64,000 bases of DNA from Campylorhamphus procurvoides (GCA_013396655.1 WBMV01008234.1:1-64000); one strand, 5' to 3'. Numbered from the stretch's first letter, positions 1-13,529 are shown. Notes: a model not told the origin generated them from the sequence alone. Numbers and translations: made by a program.

Positions 1-41
1 AGCCTGCCAGGACGGGACAGCACAGCACAGCCCGCCGGGCG
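1..41 (+). other. JAK1: JAK1 untranslated exon 1 (3' end)
   Basis: GC-rich sequence ending at a consensus donor, GGCG|GTGAGT, with the intron starting at 42. It contains no ATG. Human JAK1 has one untranslated first exon followed by 24 coding exons, and the 24 coding exons are all found downstream here, so a leader exon is expected. The 5' boundary is outside or at the edge of the window. The choice of donor is inferred; a transcript read would confirm it. Confidence 0.5.
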
Positions 42-240
42 GTGAGTGGGGCCGGCCGGGACGGGCAGGGTAAGGCAGGGCGGGCAGCGCTCCCCGGGCC
101 GGGCCGCGGGGGCGGTGCGGGGCTTTCCCGGCAGCCGCGGTGCGGGGCCGCCGCTTCCCGGAGCCGCTTGGTGCGGGGGAACGGTGCGAGGCTCTGGGCC
201 CCCTCCTTGTCTGGGGGGTGCGGGGCTATGTGCCCCCTCC

Positions 241-397
241 TCATCCGGACGGTGCGTGTGGGTGCGGGGCTCCGTGCCCTCATCCGGACGGTGCGTGTGG
301 GTGCGGGGCTCCGTGCCCCCATCCGGACGGTGCGTGTGGGTGCGGGGCTCCGTGCCCTCATCCGGCCGGTCCCGGTGGGTGCGGGGCTCCGTGCCCC
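241..397 (+). repeat. 39-bp GC-rich minisatellite
   Basis: Four head-to-tail copies of a 39-bp unit start at 242, 281, 320 and 359 with CATCCGG; the last has diverged. Each contains GTGCGTGTGGGTGCGGGGCT or a close variant. Because 39 is divisible by three, all + frames stay open, which creates spurious repetitive ORFs across 42-695. The array is G-rich on the + strand and sits just inside JAK1 intron 1. Confidence 0.9.
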
Positions 398-746
398 CTC
401 CCCGTGCGGGGCCGTGCGGGCAGGGCTGTCCGATCCCCGTTTCGGTGCGGGGTTAGTGCCAGGAGGAGCTGGAAGGATCCCCGATCCCTCTGTGCCAGGG
501 CCGGGCTGGCAGTGCTGGTGGTGCCCAGCTGTGGGTCCGGCAGGGAGAGGGACCCGCTTGGGACCCCCTTGGGACCCCCCTGGGACCCCTTTCACCACCC
601 CAGGGGAGGTGACAGCCGAGGTGCGGTGTCACCCCGAGGGACACGCGGGTTTTGCACCTTCCCCAGGCACCCAAACCCGTGATTCTGCTCCCTGAGTGTG
701 TGTGTGTGGAAACATTGCAATGCTGGATAATGGCAGAGACTTGGAT

Positions 747-792
747 AGTTAAAGTCCCTTCGAACCCAGACCAGTCTGTGGTTCTGTAATCG
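747..792 (+). mobile_element. CR1 LINE 3' tail fragment
   Basis: A short tail matching the CR1 3' end pattern: 'aaagtcccttcgaaccc' followed by 'tctgtggttctgt'. Only the extreme 3' end is left, typical of 5'-truncated avian CR1 insertions. Confidence 0.6.
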
Positions 793-3700
793 TGTGGAGT
801 TAGGATTTTTAAAATAGCTGGACACAAAATTTGCAACACATCAATAAAAATGGAGATTGGTGGCAGAAAGACAACATAGTGTGGCAGGACAGGAGGGACC
901 CGGCTCTGCTTGAACACATCGGGTCTGTGCTTAGCAGGTCTAAGGGGTGGCTGTTCCCGTGAATTAGGGATGGAGGGATTATATTTTGAGGTGTATCCGA
1001 AAATGCAGTGCAAGAGAATTTGGGGGGTGTGATTCTTTTACTGGGGGGGAATGGAAATAATTCAAAGTTGCGTCACTTTTTAAACTTCGCTCCAATTGAC
1101 CCGGTTTTGCCCGTAGAAGATTCCCTGCAGTTTTATTCCTGAGCAGAAGGGATGTACTTTGGTACCGCTTTATTTGGGCTGCTGGAGCTCAAGGATTAAG
1201 TTCAGTTTTGTCCTTATAAGGGGCCTGGGAGGCATTTCCTCCTGGCACTTGTTTTTAAAACACACAGGAAGTTGCACCTTGATCTGTGTCGGGTGACACC
1301 GAGACAGGTGCTTTGAAATGCAGAGCCAGCTAAGGACGTACTGCTCTGCCCGAGCCAACTACAGATCACATCAGGCTCTTGCTGCGTTTGTGGTCTTAAA
1401 AGTTTAATGATCGCAGGCTGCTTTTACAAACAGTTTTGTCAGCGCATTTTTAGGGATTCAGTTGTTAAATATCTCCTTTGTCAAAGTATCTACAGGCTGT
1501 TTGCTCCAAAGCCCAACAGAACAGAGACTACACTATGCTCATGCAGCACCAAAATGCAAATATTTGGGCTTTGGGAAAGGTGAGGTGAAAAGCTTGTAAA
1601 AATCCAGGGTGAGTGGGTTTAAATTTGCACAAGAATATAAACAGTGCACTGGAACAACTTGCTCCTGGAAGGCTCTGCACTTCAAAAGTATTTCAGAATC
1701 AATTGTCGCAAAGGGGGGCCTTTTTGAGAGGTAAATCTTTAACTGTTTCCATGTGCCCAAATTGTCTGTTCAATGAACTTATTTAGAAGAAAAAAGAAAA
1801 GGAAGCAAGGTCTGGAGAGAATATCTAATGCAGAAGCTTTGGAAAACCAAGCTGTATCAGTTGCAAAGCAAAAGGCTGAAGTGCACCTGAACAGCCACTG
1901 GCTGGACTCAGAGAGTAAAATCAGCATTCCTTTTAAACTCATTTTTCCCTCTGCTAAAGAGACTCTCAGATTTTGCCTTTAATTCTTTTACCTTACCTCC
2001 TTGGGGGGTTGGATGGAAGCCAGGGCTCTTGACTGGAACAATAAGTGGTACTAATCCCATGAGTTTAGTCAGACATTTCTGTAGTAGTTTCTTCTTGAAG
2101 ATAAAGACTGAATTCAGAGAAACCAGCTTCCCTCTTTTTGTGTAGAGGGGACAAGTCCTTCAGTTTCTGCAGGCATGTGATGCCTGTGAAGAGCTTCACC
2201 TCTCTCCTACCACTTACCTCCCCATCCTCCCTGGTTTGGAGGTGAAACACCTTCTCCTCCTGCAGAACCAGCCCCAGGTTTGGTGGCACCTTGGATGAGG
2301 AAAAGGTGCTCCAAACAGAGCAGGAACCCAGAGGGAGAACCCTGGGCTCCCCGTGGCCCTGCTGGGTGTGAATCGCAGCAGAAAGAGCTGCTCTGTGTTT
2401 ACACACACAGGAAGGTGTTTGCTTTGTTGGAGAGGTCAAAGCTTTCACACATGAAAGCAAAGCCTTAGGACTGGTTTGTATTGAGGCGTGAAAAGGGTTG
2501 TTGGAGAGTCTCTGAACCAGAAATCAGGCCGAGGAGGGAGGGAACACCGAGCTGGGGCTCCGTTCCTGGCTTGTCTCGTGGCCAACAGCAATTAAAAATG
2601 ACAAAATGTTTTCGTCTGGATGAAAAACTGGCGATATTCATGTTGTTCTTTTGTAGCCTGTCCAAGAGTGCAGTTCCACAAAGGTTGGCCATTATTCCTG
2701 TAAACAAACTCAGAGCTGCTTTAGGTCTTTAAAGCACTTAAAGTGCAATTAGGTTGCAGGTACTGATAATGGTGAATTGATAGAAAATGGCTTTTGCAGT
2801 TCAAGTACATAATTCAGGCAGTTAGTGCTCTGCAATAAAGCTTTTTTATGTGTTGGTGCTGCTCAGTGCTGCTTGTGTGGTGAGACAGAGATGCTTGAGC
2901 TTCATCAGGAAGGCAAGTGGAGCCTCAAAGGAACAGCATTTGGGGGTTTTTGGCAGCCAAATTGTCACTTCATCTCTTGCTGTGGTTGCTCTGCAGTACA
3001 TGAAGTGACAGGTGAGGGAGATTGTTCTGCTCACTTGTCTTTAGCAGCACTTTAGTTGTCCCATCCAGGCTTTGTTTTACAGTCACCTGATCTTTTAAAA
3101 AAACTGAAAACTGGGGGGAAAAAAGACGTTACTGATGGTTTTCTTGGAGGAAATGGTTGCCATTTCTCCCGACTGAAATTGGGGAAGGGAAGAAGTACAA
3201 ATGTAGTGGTTTTAATGTCCTGGCCTGTTGCAAACTAGGTGGGTTTTTAAGGAGCAGGTCCTGACAATTTTCTCCACGCTTGTAAAACTCCAAAATCTTG
3301 CTGGCTCGAGTAATTCTTGTGGTTTTTCTTGAGCTGGTTATATAAATGTAACATAAAGTTGCATAATTGGCAGAAAAACAGCTCCAGGAAACTGGAAGAG
3401 CAGCCTCAACCTGGAAGAGTAAAGTCTGTACCAGCTACTCTGCATATCAATACCCTCCTCAGGGGTGAGATATTTGATAACAGAGACATGAATGTGCTTC
3501 TCTCCGTGTTATGTGATGATGATTATACTTGGAAACTGCTGGCACATCAAATTATTCTGTCAGGCTTCTTTCCCCACCCTGCCATGGGATGTAAAGGCTA
3601 AGAGAGAGTAAAGGAAACCAACTGGAAGTCAGTGGGAAAACAGGGGATTTAAACATCACCCTGAATGAGGGGCAAATGGAAACTGGAGTCTGTGTTTTAC

Positions 3701-6700
3701 AGAGTAAGAGTGTGAGCAAGTGCAATTAGAGCTGCCAGGGAGTGGCAAAATCGTTTGCAATAAACAGGTTTGTGTCATTATTGATCAGCAGATCTGATCA
3801 TGAACAGCCTTCTGGAATACAAAATCACTGCTCTTCTGGAGCTCTGGAGCTCCCAGAGCACCACCAAGGGCTTACTAGTAAAGAATAAACCTTTGCAAGG
3901 CTTCAAGAAACTCATCTGGGATAAATCCACGTGCCTGGTAGCTTTGTTTTATGATATATTTTGCACTTTGAAGCAGGGCTGCTGCATAAAGGAGGTGCTG
4001 CCAATAAATGAATTAAGTATTTAATGCCATGAATCCAGATTTGGTTGCCTGTGTGTGCACTGGAGGAGGGGACTCAAAAATAAGAATAAGCACATAAAGC
4101 TGCATGAGGTGGGTTTAGAAGCCTGGGGGTGGTTTAATCTCAGGTTTTTTCCCTTCCACCTTTCTTGTCAGGAGGAAGGACAGGCACTTTTAAATGAATG
4201 TTTTAAAATGAAAGTTTGAGATGAGAAAAATGAAGCAGACCCCTGGCTGGGACAGGGGAGGGAGCAGAGAGGACACTTGAAAGCAGTTTCTTTGTATATG
4301 GATTCAGTTTTTCAGGAAATGAATTTGCCAGAAGTAATTTTTATGTTCATTTTCAGACCCCAGCAGCACGAAGAGATACATTAGACAAAACAAACCTTAA
4401 AACTTTGGCACTGGTGCAGTCTAAATGGTTTCCTGTTGCTTGCCATCCATAAATACCTGTCTCTGCACTCCTCTGCATTTTATTGCAGTACAAGAAGAAA
4501 TTCAAAGCAGGATTTTGGTTTGTGTGTTGTTTTGGGAGTGTTTCTGTGTGATGTTGTTGTTTGGGGGTTTGTTTTTAATGAAGATAAATTAGTTGTAGGG
4601 CATTAGATGTTTAAAGGACAAATATGAAAGGTCCCACCTACCTTAAGTGCTGCATTAGGCTCAGGCTTTTATATTTAGATCTGCGAGTTTGCATAGGGTT
4701 TTTCCTCCCTGTGATGTCAAACTCTCACATCTTCACTGGAGCTGCTGGCCTCCTGCATGTGGAAAAAAGGTGTAGCCACCCTCAGCTCTGAGGTTTGTGA
4801 TCAAACCCAGCTCCAGGCTGGCACTTGTAGTTCACTTCATATTATGGCCTGTACACTCAGTGTTTTGTGTTTACTGAGGGGGCACAAGAAATAACCTTTC
4901 ACTTCCTGAACGCTGCTGTATTTCACTTTTCCTCAAAGTATGGCAAAACAGACACGAATAATTTTGAAATGGTGTGTTTAGAGAGTTTAAAAGTTCAAGA
5001 GGAACCAGAGAGGGCCTGAGCTGTGTGGATCACACCTTTGTGTGTCAGCCTTTAAAGCTCTGCCACCTGGGCTGGAATACTGAGGAATTATCCTCTCTGG
5101 AAACAAAATATTACAAATGCAGTTTGCTTTTTACTGCTATTAATTTGTCTTGCATTTGTACTAAATTCCGTATTTTAAAAGATTTGGATCTTCTTCTATT
5201 CTTTTTTGTTCTTAATACTTGAGCTGAAGGAAGAGGAAGGTGCATTTGAAGCACTGAAGTTATTGAAGTTACAGCTGCAATTCCCAAACTCAGCATGTGC
5301 CACCTGCCACTGTTTCTAATGGAAAAGACACTTTTGAGTTCTCCAGGCTGTAATGGACACCAGGAACTGGATTAGAAACCTCAGGGCCTGGCTTAAATGT
5401 CTTCTGTTTGACTTAAATGTTGATTTTTGGAAAGTCTCTTAATAACTCTGTCTCCTAAAGACAGGGAATAGTCAGGAGTTCTTCCACATTCTGGAATGGT
5501 CTGGGCAGAGAGAAGGATTTTTGGGTTTTGGTCATTGTTCTTGTGTTCTTTCTGCTGCATCATCAGCCTCAGGAAGGGAAAATCGAGGCTGTGTTTATGG
5601 CTGATCCAGGGCAGTGGTGTGAGCTCTGCCAGCTGGGAATCTCCCCTGGAAACCTTTGTTTTACCCCCCAGTGGAAAAATCAGCTTGTGTTGTTTTACAC
5701 CAGCAGTTTTAGTACTAATTCATGGCCTTGACCAGCTTTCTGATAGCTGTGGGGTTGATAAATACATTTGTGGCATTGATTAATATGGCAGAGCCTGGGT
5801 TTGATTTCACTGTCCCAGCCACAGGGGATAAAGTGAAAGGACATATGGGGATAGCTGACTTTGAGCTGCATTCTTACCAGAGAACAGCTATCTTTGCCAA
5901 GTTTAAAAGAAAAAAAAAAGTCCTGTGGGTTTTAGTCCTTTCAGCTTCCTGTTCATGTGACTCACACCCTGCCAAGTCCCAGCTATAAGAACAAGATACA
6001 TCAGCAAACAGGCCTGGCTTAAAGCAAAGAGAACCTTTAAATCCTGAGCTCCAGCACAGCCTTACCCAGCCCCAAGCTGAGGTGCTGATCATGTTAACCT
6101 GGCTGGGGGATTAACCTGACTGATTAACTCCTCACCTTTTGTCGGTATCAGCTGCATGTTTATCTTCCAATGAAAGCCAGTGGCACCTCCAGCTTTAATC
6201 ACAGCCCTGCTCTCAGAAGTTTGCCGTGGAATAGAGTGAGAAATAGGCCGGGGTTTTTCTTGGCTGGTGGTGTGTGTGTGCAGAGGGAGGAGGCAGCGCT
6301 GGCTGGGCTGTGTCACCCCTTGGGTGGAGCAGCCAGCTCTGAGGGACACCCTTCCACCCCAGGAGCCTTCTTCCCTGCTTCCCATGGAGATGGGATGGAC
6401 ACTGCTGGGAAAATCCTGGGTGAGGGCACAGATCTGCAGCCAGGTGGGAGCACTTCAGCTCCATGGCATTGCCTGGTGCACAGTGTGGATTGTTCCTCCT
6501 GCCTTACACCACTGGCAGGACCTGTTGATGTGCTCTGTGAGTCAGTTGTCACTCAGAGGAGCCTTTAGAGAGAACCACCCTCTCTCTGGGTGTACTTGGA
6601 GTATTACCTGGGCATTTCAAGGGCAGGACCTGCCAACCTCCAAGTCTGTGGGGAGAGAAATGAGGATGCTGCGTTGCAACCCCCCCTTTGTGTGTGCTGG

Positions 6701-8364
6701 GATTGCCTCCTGCTTTGCCTGAGGAGCAAATTCCTCAGGACTTCTCCAATCCATGGGAAACTTCTTGCTGAAGTTGAGCCAGCAGTTCAAGTGCAGTGCT
6801 TGTTTGTGCACATGCAAGCTGCTAATTCCCCTTGATCTCCAGGGCCCTGTGCTCGTTCAGGTCTGCACAGACACATCAATTATAGTGCAATTGGGTAATT
6901 ACAGAGAGAGCTGGCTCTGTCCAAGCTTTGTGCCGAGTTCAGCTGAGATGCAAACCCCTCTTCCTGATAATTCTGCTGAAATTCAAAGGTTTTTTTGTTA
7001 GAGCTGCAACTTCTGCCAGCTGGAAGTGTGGAAAATACAACTGAGCAGAGATTTCAGCTCACATTTTGGAAGCAGTTTAATCTGCACTAGTTCTGCTTTT
7101 AGGGCTGACACAGCTGGCAGATATGCACATGACCACGTGAGATGTCCCATCTGGGTGAGATTTGCACCCTCCCTGCAGCCAAACCATTTGTGCTTCGTTT
7201 TTTCCCCCCAGTAAAGACCAGTAACCCCCAGTACAGCAGTGCCACCTTCACCAGGCCCTGGCACAAAGCACTCACAGCCCAAGGTACTCCAGAAATGTTT
7301 TAGGGCATCTCCAGATCACCAAGTTATACTTTAAAAGAAAATCCTCTCTCTTTACTGTGGTTTAGGAGTTTCCAAAAGCAGCTTCCCCAGGCCCTTGCAG
7401 GGGGTTTGCTTTTCCAAACCTGCTGTTGCTCAGTTTTGGGAGCCAGGGAGAGTTGAGAAAGTTAATTAGCAGGCAGAACTGATACAAAGATCCTTATCTT
7501 TTAAACAAATACACACTTGTGGTCCTATAAAGCTGCTCTGCATGGTGTGTGCAAACACCAACTATAATTTGCTGAGCCCCAACCAAAGGCTTAAGAAGCA
7601 GCTTAATATTTTAGGTCTCTGTGTTAACAGAGCTTTAATTTTTAGGATTCAGTTTAGGATCAAACTCTTCTCTCTGCTCCATGAGCATCCCATTAGAAAA
7701 GGTGCTAAAATGGGATAATTGACTTATTTACAGCTGAGCTTTGTCTCCTGCTCTGATTTGCATTTGATCTTGGTCGGTTCCAAAACTGTGACCTAAAAAA
7801 ATCCTCTGGTATGTGTTCTTCATGTGTAACTGGAGGGCTCAGGCCAATTAATTTTGCAATAATTCCCTTTTCTTTCCTCCTTGGTTTTATAGCTGTGTCT
7901 TGTTTCATGTCAAAGGCTTTAGGAAAAGAAAAATGGTAATTTGATCCCAGTGTGGGGGTTTTTTAAGTCAAAAGATCATCTTCTGCTTAAGAAACAATTT
8001 GTACACCCAACAGTTCTATCATGATTGAGAGGCTGGAGCTTCTTTCATGTAGCACTTCAGTAATAAATTATAATAAAATTAAAACCTCAGATGCCCATTT
8101 TTAACTCGTATCTATAGCTGGATTTATTGCCAGATGAAAGTCCTGTGTCTCAGCCCTGTTGATAACTCGAAAGGAATGGCTTTTACTGGAATATCTGGAA
8201 TTCTTGCCCTATTTCTCTGGCCACATCTGTTTGCTCTCGTGTTACAGTAAACAGAAAAGAATCTCCAAGATTTAAAAATGGGGAGTTTGATTTCTGTAAT
8301 TCTCAGTGAAGCTTTCCCCATTCCCACTGAAATGGCAGGGGGGCTCTCTCAGAGTTATTGTCCA

Positions 8365-8440
8365 AAACCCATGGCAGGGGCTGGAATGAGATGGGCTTCC
8401 AGGTCCCTTCCCACCCAAACCACCCTGTGCTTCTGGCATT
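8365..8440 (+). mobile_element. CR1 LINE 3' fragment
   Basis: Contains 'ccatggcaggggctgga', 'gagatgggcttccaggtccc' and 'ttcccacccaaacca', the order seen in the better-preserved copy at 62545-62672. A degraded 5'-truncated CR1 tail. Confidence 0.65.
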
Positions 8441-10589
8441 CAGCAATAACTAATTTCTTTGAGTTCTCTCTGAAATCTCTAATTAACTTTTCAATACAGA
8501 TCTGCTTTGTGAAACTTATTTATTTCATGTTTACTAAAACTGTGTGAGGTTAAAAATCCAACAGGGTTTTTGACTGTCTTTAAATTCTGAAACTATTCAA
8601 GCACCATGATTTATTTTTTTTTCATATGCTGATGCATTTTGAGGTGGTTTTTCATGGGATAACAACATTCTGGCAATTCCAGTGACAGGGCAGTGGGTTT
8701 TCATCTCCCTAAAATCCAGAGGCTTCTGCAAACCATGAGGAATTCCTTGCAAGTTTGTGGAAGGGCTGAACACTCGAATACTGGGGATAAACCACCAACA
8801 GGATGAAACTGGAAAGAGCTTCTCTCCTTAAGATTCCTGCCTGTTAACTCAGAAATTTATTTGCTTTTAAGGACAGAAAAAAAAGGAAGTGCTTTTTGGA
8901 GAAGAGACTTTGGAGTTGAGGCATTTTGGGCAGCTGGGCCGTGGTGTCCTCAGCCCAAATGTCTGCACAGAGCACCTTCTGCTTTTATTTCTCATTATTT
9001 TTTTCAGAACTGCATGTGCTTTAACAGGCACATTTGTGCCCAAAGCATTATTGGTAGGGAGTATTTCCCACTGCAGTTCAATATTTATTGCCCAGAATGG
9101 CTGCACTGTGGTGTTTGCAGCCTTGGAGAGAAGCAGGAGATGTTCAGGTGCTTTATAAAAGTTCCTTCTCTCCAAAGTTCTTGCTATGGAAATGCAAAGC
9201 GTTGGAATTGTGATTGGAAACCACCCAATTTAATCACAATTTATAAAAAAGGGGCAGAGGTGTGATCTGAAGTGCCTCAGACTTGACTCTCTCCTCTTTT
9301 CCTCCTGTCTTTCCAAATTTCCTGGGTGTGGGATTTACAAGAGGATCTCCCTCCTAACCCTTCTCTCCCAGCTCAGTTCACCCCTCTGTGGTTTCTAATT
9401 TATACAAATAGCAACAAACTGAAGTCAGAACCAAGTCTTTGCAGCAAATATTGGATTCTAAATTTACCCCCTCAAAAAAAAGTCACCAAATTTTGTGTCT
9501 CATGGGCAATGTTGTGTTAGTTCTGGTATCAAGTTCAAAAGGGGAAACACGAAACCCCAGCTGGAGGGCACAGTTCCTGTTTTTCTGATCTCACAGTTTG
9601 AGCTCCGACTTTGCTGCTGCTTTTTGGTCCTTTTGGAAGCAGCCAGATGGGGTTGGATTGTTTAGAAAATGGGTTAGGTTGGGCATAGTGTTGATCTGTC
9701 CTCTCCTTCTTCTGAGTTACGGTGAGAACTTCACCCAAACTAGCCCTGCTTTGCTTTTTCTGGCAAAGAAAAGCAGAAAGGGGTATCTTTTTTAAGGCTA
9801 ACACATCATAACAGAGGGAAAAATCATTATAATTCATGCATAAGGTACCTAATAGAGTCCTGCAAGTGTAACATTCAACAACTTGGGACTTGCATAAAAT
9901 ATGAAATATTTTCCATAAAGGTTTCAGGGTGGTGATTCTCCTCCTGTGTTTCCTTTTCATTTGATGTCCAAAAAAGCCACCCAGCCCCAAAAGAACATCC
10001 TGTTGTTATTTAGTCCAGGAGAAGGGAAGGTCTCACAAAAACTCAATTTATGAAGGATATATGTGATGATTAACTACATGATTATAACATTAACTATATG
10101 ATTTGTTACCACTGGCCTCTCTTCTTCCTTTTGTCATTTCCTTATGTCTTTTAAGGCATGAGCATCAAAATTAAGTTATTGGGGTCAGGACATATTGCAG
10201 CACATCTGGTAAAGACTGGTATATATGATTTATAAAATATAAATAAATCATATTACCTAACATATTACCACCTATGGTGCCTCTATATGTTGTATTAAAC
10301 AGCTTATAATTGCTCTCTGATTAGTCTTGATTAAATTGTGCCTCTGTCCTGAAGGTTTTGTAATGGTGTTTCTGTTCTCCCCTGCTCTGTTGTGATGGTA
10401 AATGTACAGTCACAGCATAAAAGTCACCAACTGCATGGCATGGAAATTCCCTGTGTGTGACCACTGGTTCCTGTAAATAGGATGAAGAGGGTTTTTCTCT
10501 GATTTTTGGGGTGGTTGAACAAGGAAGGGCAGAGTTGCTGCATTCAGGGAGTGTGTCCAGCTTTTGGGTGTCCAAGGGGGATGATCTTG

Positions 10590-11340
10590 GGGGGGCAACT
10601 CAGTAAACCCCAATGTTTTAGGGACAAGTCAGTAAATGCCAGTGTTTTAGGGGACAATCCAGTGTTTTAGGGGGCAGCTCAGTGTTTTAGGGGATAACTC
10701 AGTAAAACCCAGTATTTTAGGGACAACTTAGTGAAACCCAGTGTTTTAGGGGATAACTCAGTGAAACCGAGTGTTTTAGGGGCCAACTCAATGAAACCCA
10801 GTGTTTTAGGGGACAATCCTGTGTTTTAGGGGCCAACTCAGTAAAACCCAGTGTTTTAGGGGGCAACTCAGTAAACCCCAATGTTTTAGGGGACAACTCA
10901 GTAAACCCCAGTGTTTTAGGGGCCAACTCAGTAAAACCCAATGTTTTAGGGGACAACTCAGTAAAACCCAGTGTTTTAGGGGATAACTCAGTGTTTTAGG
11001 GGNCCCCAGTGTTTTAGGGGATAACTCAGTGAACTCCTGTGTTTTAGGGGCCAACCCAGTGTTTTAGGGGCTAACCCAGTGTTTTAGGGACAACTCAGTG
11101 AAACCCAGTGTTTTAGGGGATAACTCAGTGTTTTAGGGGCAACTCAGTGTTTTAGGGGCCAATTCAGTAAACCCCAATGTTTTAGGAGCCAACTCAGTAA
11201 ACCCCAGTGTTTTAGGGGACAATCCAGTGTTTTAGGGGCCACTCAGTAAACCCCAGTGTTTTACAGGATAACTCAGTGTTTTAGGGGCCAACTCAGTAAA
11301 ACCCAGTATTTTAGGGGATAACTCAGTGTTTTAGGGGACA
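10590..11340 (+). repeat. TTTTAGGGG minisatellite in JAK1 intron 1
   Basis: About 29 copies of the core GTGTTTTAGGGG, spaced by about 20 or 30-35 bases. The spacer alternates between a long form (ACAACTCAGTAAAACCCA) and a shortened form lacking the AAACCC part. Unit length variation suggests repeated unequal exchange or slippage. A single N at 11003 marks an unresolved join inside the array, so the true copy number is unknown. On the - strand it is open and encodes a spurious repeating K-T-L-G-F-T-E-L peptide. Confidence 0.95.
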
Positions 11341-13529
11341 GGCAGGATGGCCTCGGGCTGAGTCAGACACGTCTGAGTCAGTGCTAAAAGCCATTGAACG
11401 AGGCTGGCCCAGCGTGGCTATTTTTAATATTTGCTTGCTCACATTTACTGTCCTAAGCTCTTTATAGGAAAGGTAGTTAAAAGCTGTAGCCACTCTTAAA
11501 GCCACTTTTCGTGGCAGCAGCTTATTTAATTGATTTGGAGTGATGTCTTCAGCCCTGTCTTTTCTGAGCTTTTAAGGTCTTGGCATGAATCTGGTTGGGC
11601 TTGATGCTCTTAGAGCTTGGAATTCACATCACTGCCCCTGTACCTACAATTGGCACTGAGGCCAGACCTTACAGTGAGGTGTGATGGGGTGAGGAGCAGC
11701 TTGGTAGTACCTGGAGGTGCTTTTCCACCTCCCCAGTTTCATAGGCAATAAATATCCTGTAAATTTGCAGTAATTAATGTCCACACTCTGCTTCTCTTTT
11801 CAGAGCATTAATGCAAATTCTTACAGACTCTTCAAGAAACGCTGCAGAGTTCAGGCCCAATATAAGTAAATTTAATTTGTTCCTGTAGGAAGTGAATAAT
11901 TTAAATATATATTAAAGGGTTTGTTGCTTGTGAGCCAGAAATGCTCCTTCACTGCTTAACCCTCAGTTGCCTCCTTTACCTGAGGACTGGTATCTTTATT
12001 CATCTTGAGGAAAGAGTTCACAGTATTTTCACAAGGGCTGTGATTTAATATCTGAATAAAATATTCCCAAGGTTTAGCCACAGTGGAATATACAAGTCCC
12101 AGCTTTTGTGTTGTAAAACCCTGTTGGCAAAGACACATATATATAATATATTATTTCCACAGTCCTCAGGGTGCTGCCCTTCCCAGCTCTGATGGCCAGT
12201 GAGGTGCAGCCCTGTCTCCTTTCCTTACAGATCTCTTCTTTGCAGATGTTTCCAGCTGTGTTGGAGGGAGGAGGAGGAGGTTTAGCAGGTTATTTGGGGG
12301 CTGTGTGTGCTGGAGCTCAGTGGTGGCTTCCTGTTTCCTCCTGCCTGGGGCTGGAGAAGGTGCAAGGGTGGCTTCACTCTTGGGCAGGGACTGCAGCCAC
12401 GCAGTGGGATCCATATCCTGGCTGGAAGTCACTGCTCCTGCTCCAAAATTCCCTTCTCTCAGCCAGCCAAGTTCCTTGAGCTTGGTGTTGGCACCTGAGC
12501 TGGGAAGGGTGGTTGGTTCAGTGTGGATAAACTGGGGCTGTGGGAGCTGAGATAAGTTGTGTTATCAGCCTCGTGGGGAAAAGGCTGACCTGCAGAATGT
12601 GCACTGTCTAAGACTTACAGGAGGGTGATTTTGGTGTTAAAGACCACTTGGTTCAGCTTTCAGGCATTGTATAAAACTCAGAGAGGGTAATTCTGCTGTT
12701 AAAGACCCCCAAGTTACCAGGCAGCAGCTGCAGAAATGGCACCAGCAACTGTTTCCTGAAAAGAGAGAAATCAGTGAACTGTAAATAAACATGAGATGAT
12801 TCAGCCCTACCAGAATTCTGCCGAAGAGATAAGTTGCCTTGTTAAACTGGAAGAGGTGTAAGACTTTCCAGGGCAGGAAAGTCCTTGGAATGCCAGGCTG
12901 GAATTGTTCAGGGTGAGAGCTCTGTGTAGGAGAGCCTGTGTGGGTCTGGCTGAGTGTAAAGCCCACCTTGGGCACTGTGGGACCAGCATCAGTGGCAGGG
13001 TGATGGTGCAGGCTGCAGTCCAAGCTCCCAAATCCAAAACCCAGCAGGATTCTTCCCCAAGGAAACCAAACCAGAGCCCCACTGCTCACCATGGTGCTCC
13101 AAAGCCACTGACGTGTTTCCCCACCTTTGCACCACTGTTGACACAGCTCTCTGAGGCAAACACGTCAAATTGACTCCTATTTAGCCTAGTTAAAAATAGC
13201 ATATGTATTTACCCAGGAGATTGAATGAATTGAGTGTAAATATTTGGGTTGCTTGAGAGGGCAATGCTGGGTTACAGCTCAGAGCTGAGAGGAGACTGAC
13301 ACCAACAAGCCTCTTAATTGCACCAAGTGCACCCTGCCAAGCCAGAGCATCCACAGTTAAACTGGCCAGTGAAAAGTCACTGCCTAAAATAATTGTCAGA
13401 GCTTTGGGTCATTGAGGAAATCCATAACTGTGTATATGGTGTCTTCAAGCACAGTGTGCTCTGCTCAGATCAGCAGCTCAGGTGTGTGCAGGCTGGGGAG
13501 ATGCTGGAACCCCTGGTGGGAGGTGAGGG

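Larger units (their letters stand above)
1..650 (+). promoter_or_regulatory. JAK1: CpG island at the JAK1 5' end
   Basis: The first 650 bases are very rich in G+C and CpG, unlike the A/T-rich sequence that follows. They contain a good splice donor (GTGAGT at 42) and no convincing protein-coding exon. A CpG island with an untranslated exon about 23 kb before the JAK1 start codon fits the promoter and first exon region. The transcription start may lie just left of the window. No TATA box or specific operator can be supported. Linking the island to JAK1 rests on position and orientation only. Confidence 0.6.

Noticed and set aside
42..695. Long overlapping + strand ORFs at the left edge (217, 180 and 136 residues)
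   Set aside because: They come from a GC-rich, stop-poor CpG island and a 39-bp repeat that keeps all frames open. The peptides are low complexity and resemble no family.
10717..11054. Minus-strand ORFs with a repeating K-T-L-G-F-T-E-L peptide
   Set aside because: A translation of the minisatellite on its C-rich strand. There is no start context, splice structure or similarity to a repeat-protein family, and an N interrupts it.
10590..11340. CRISPR-like regular repeat array
   Set aside because: The spacers are themselves repeated variants, not unique, unit lengths vary, and the host is a vertebrate.
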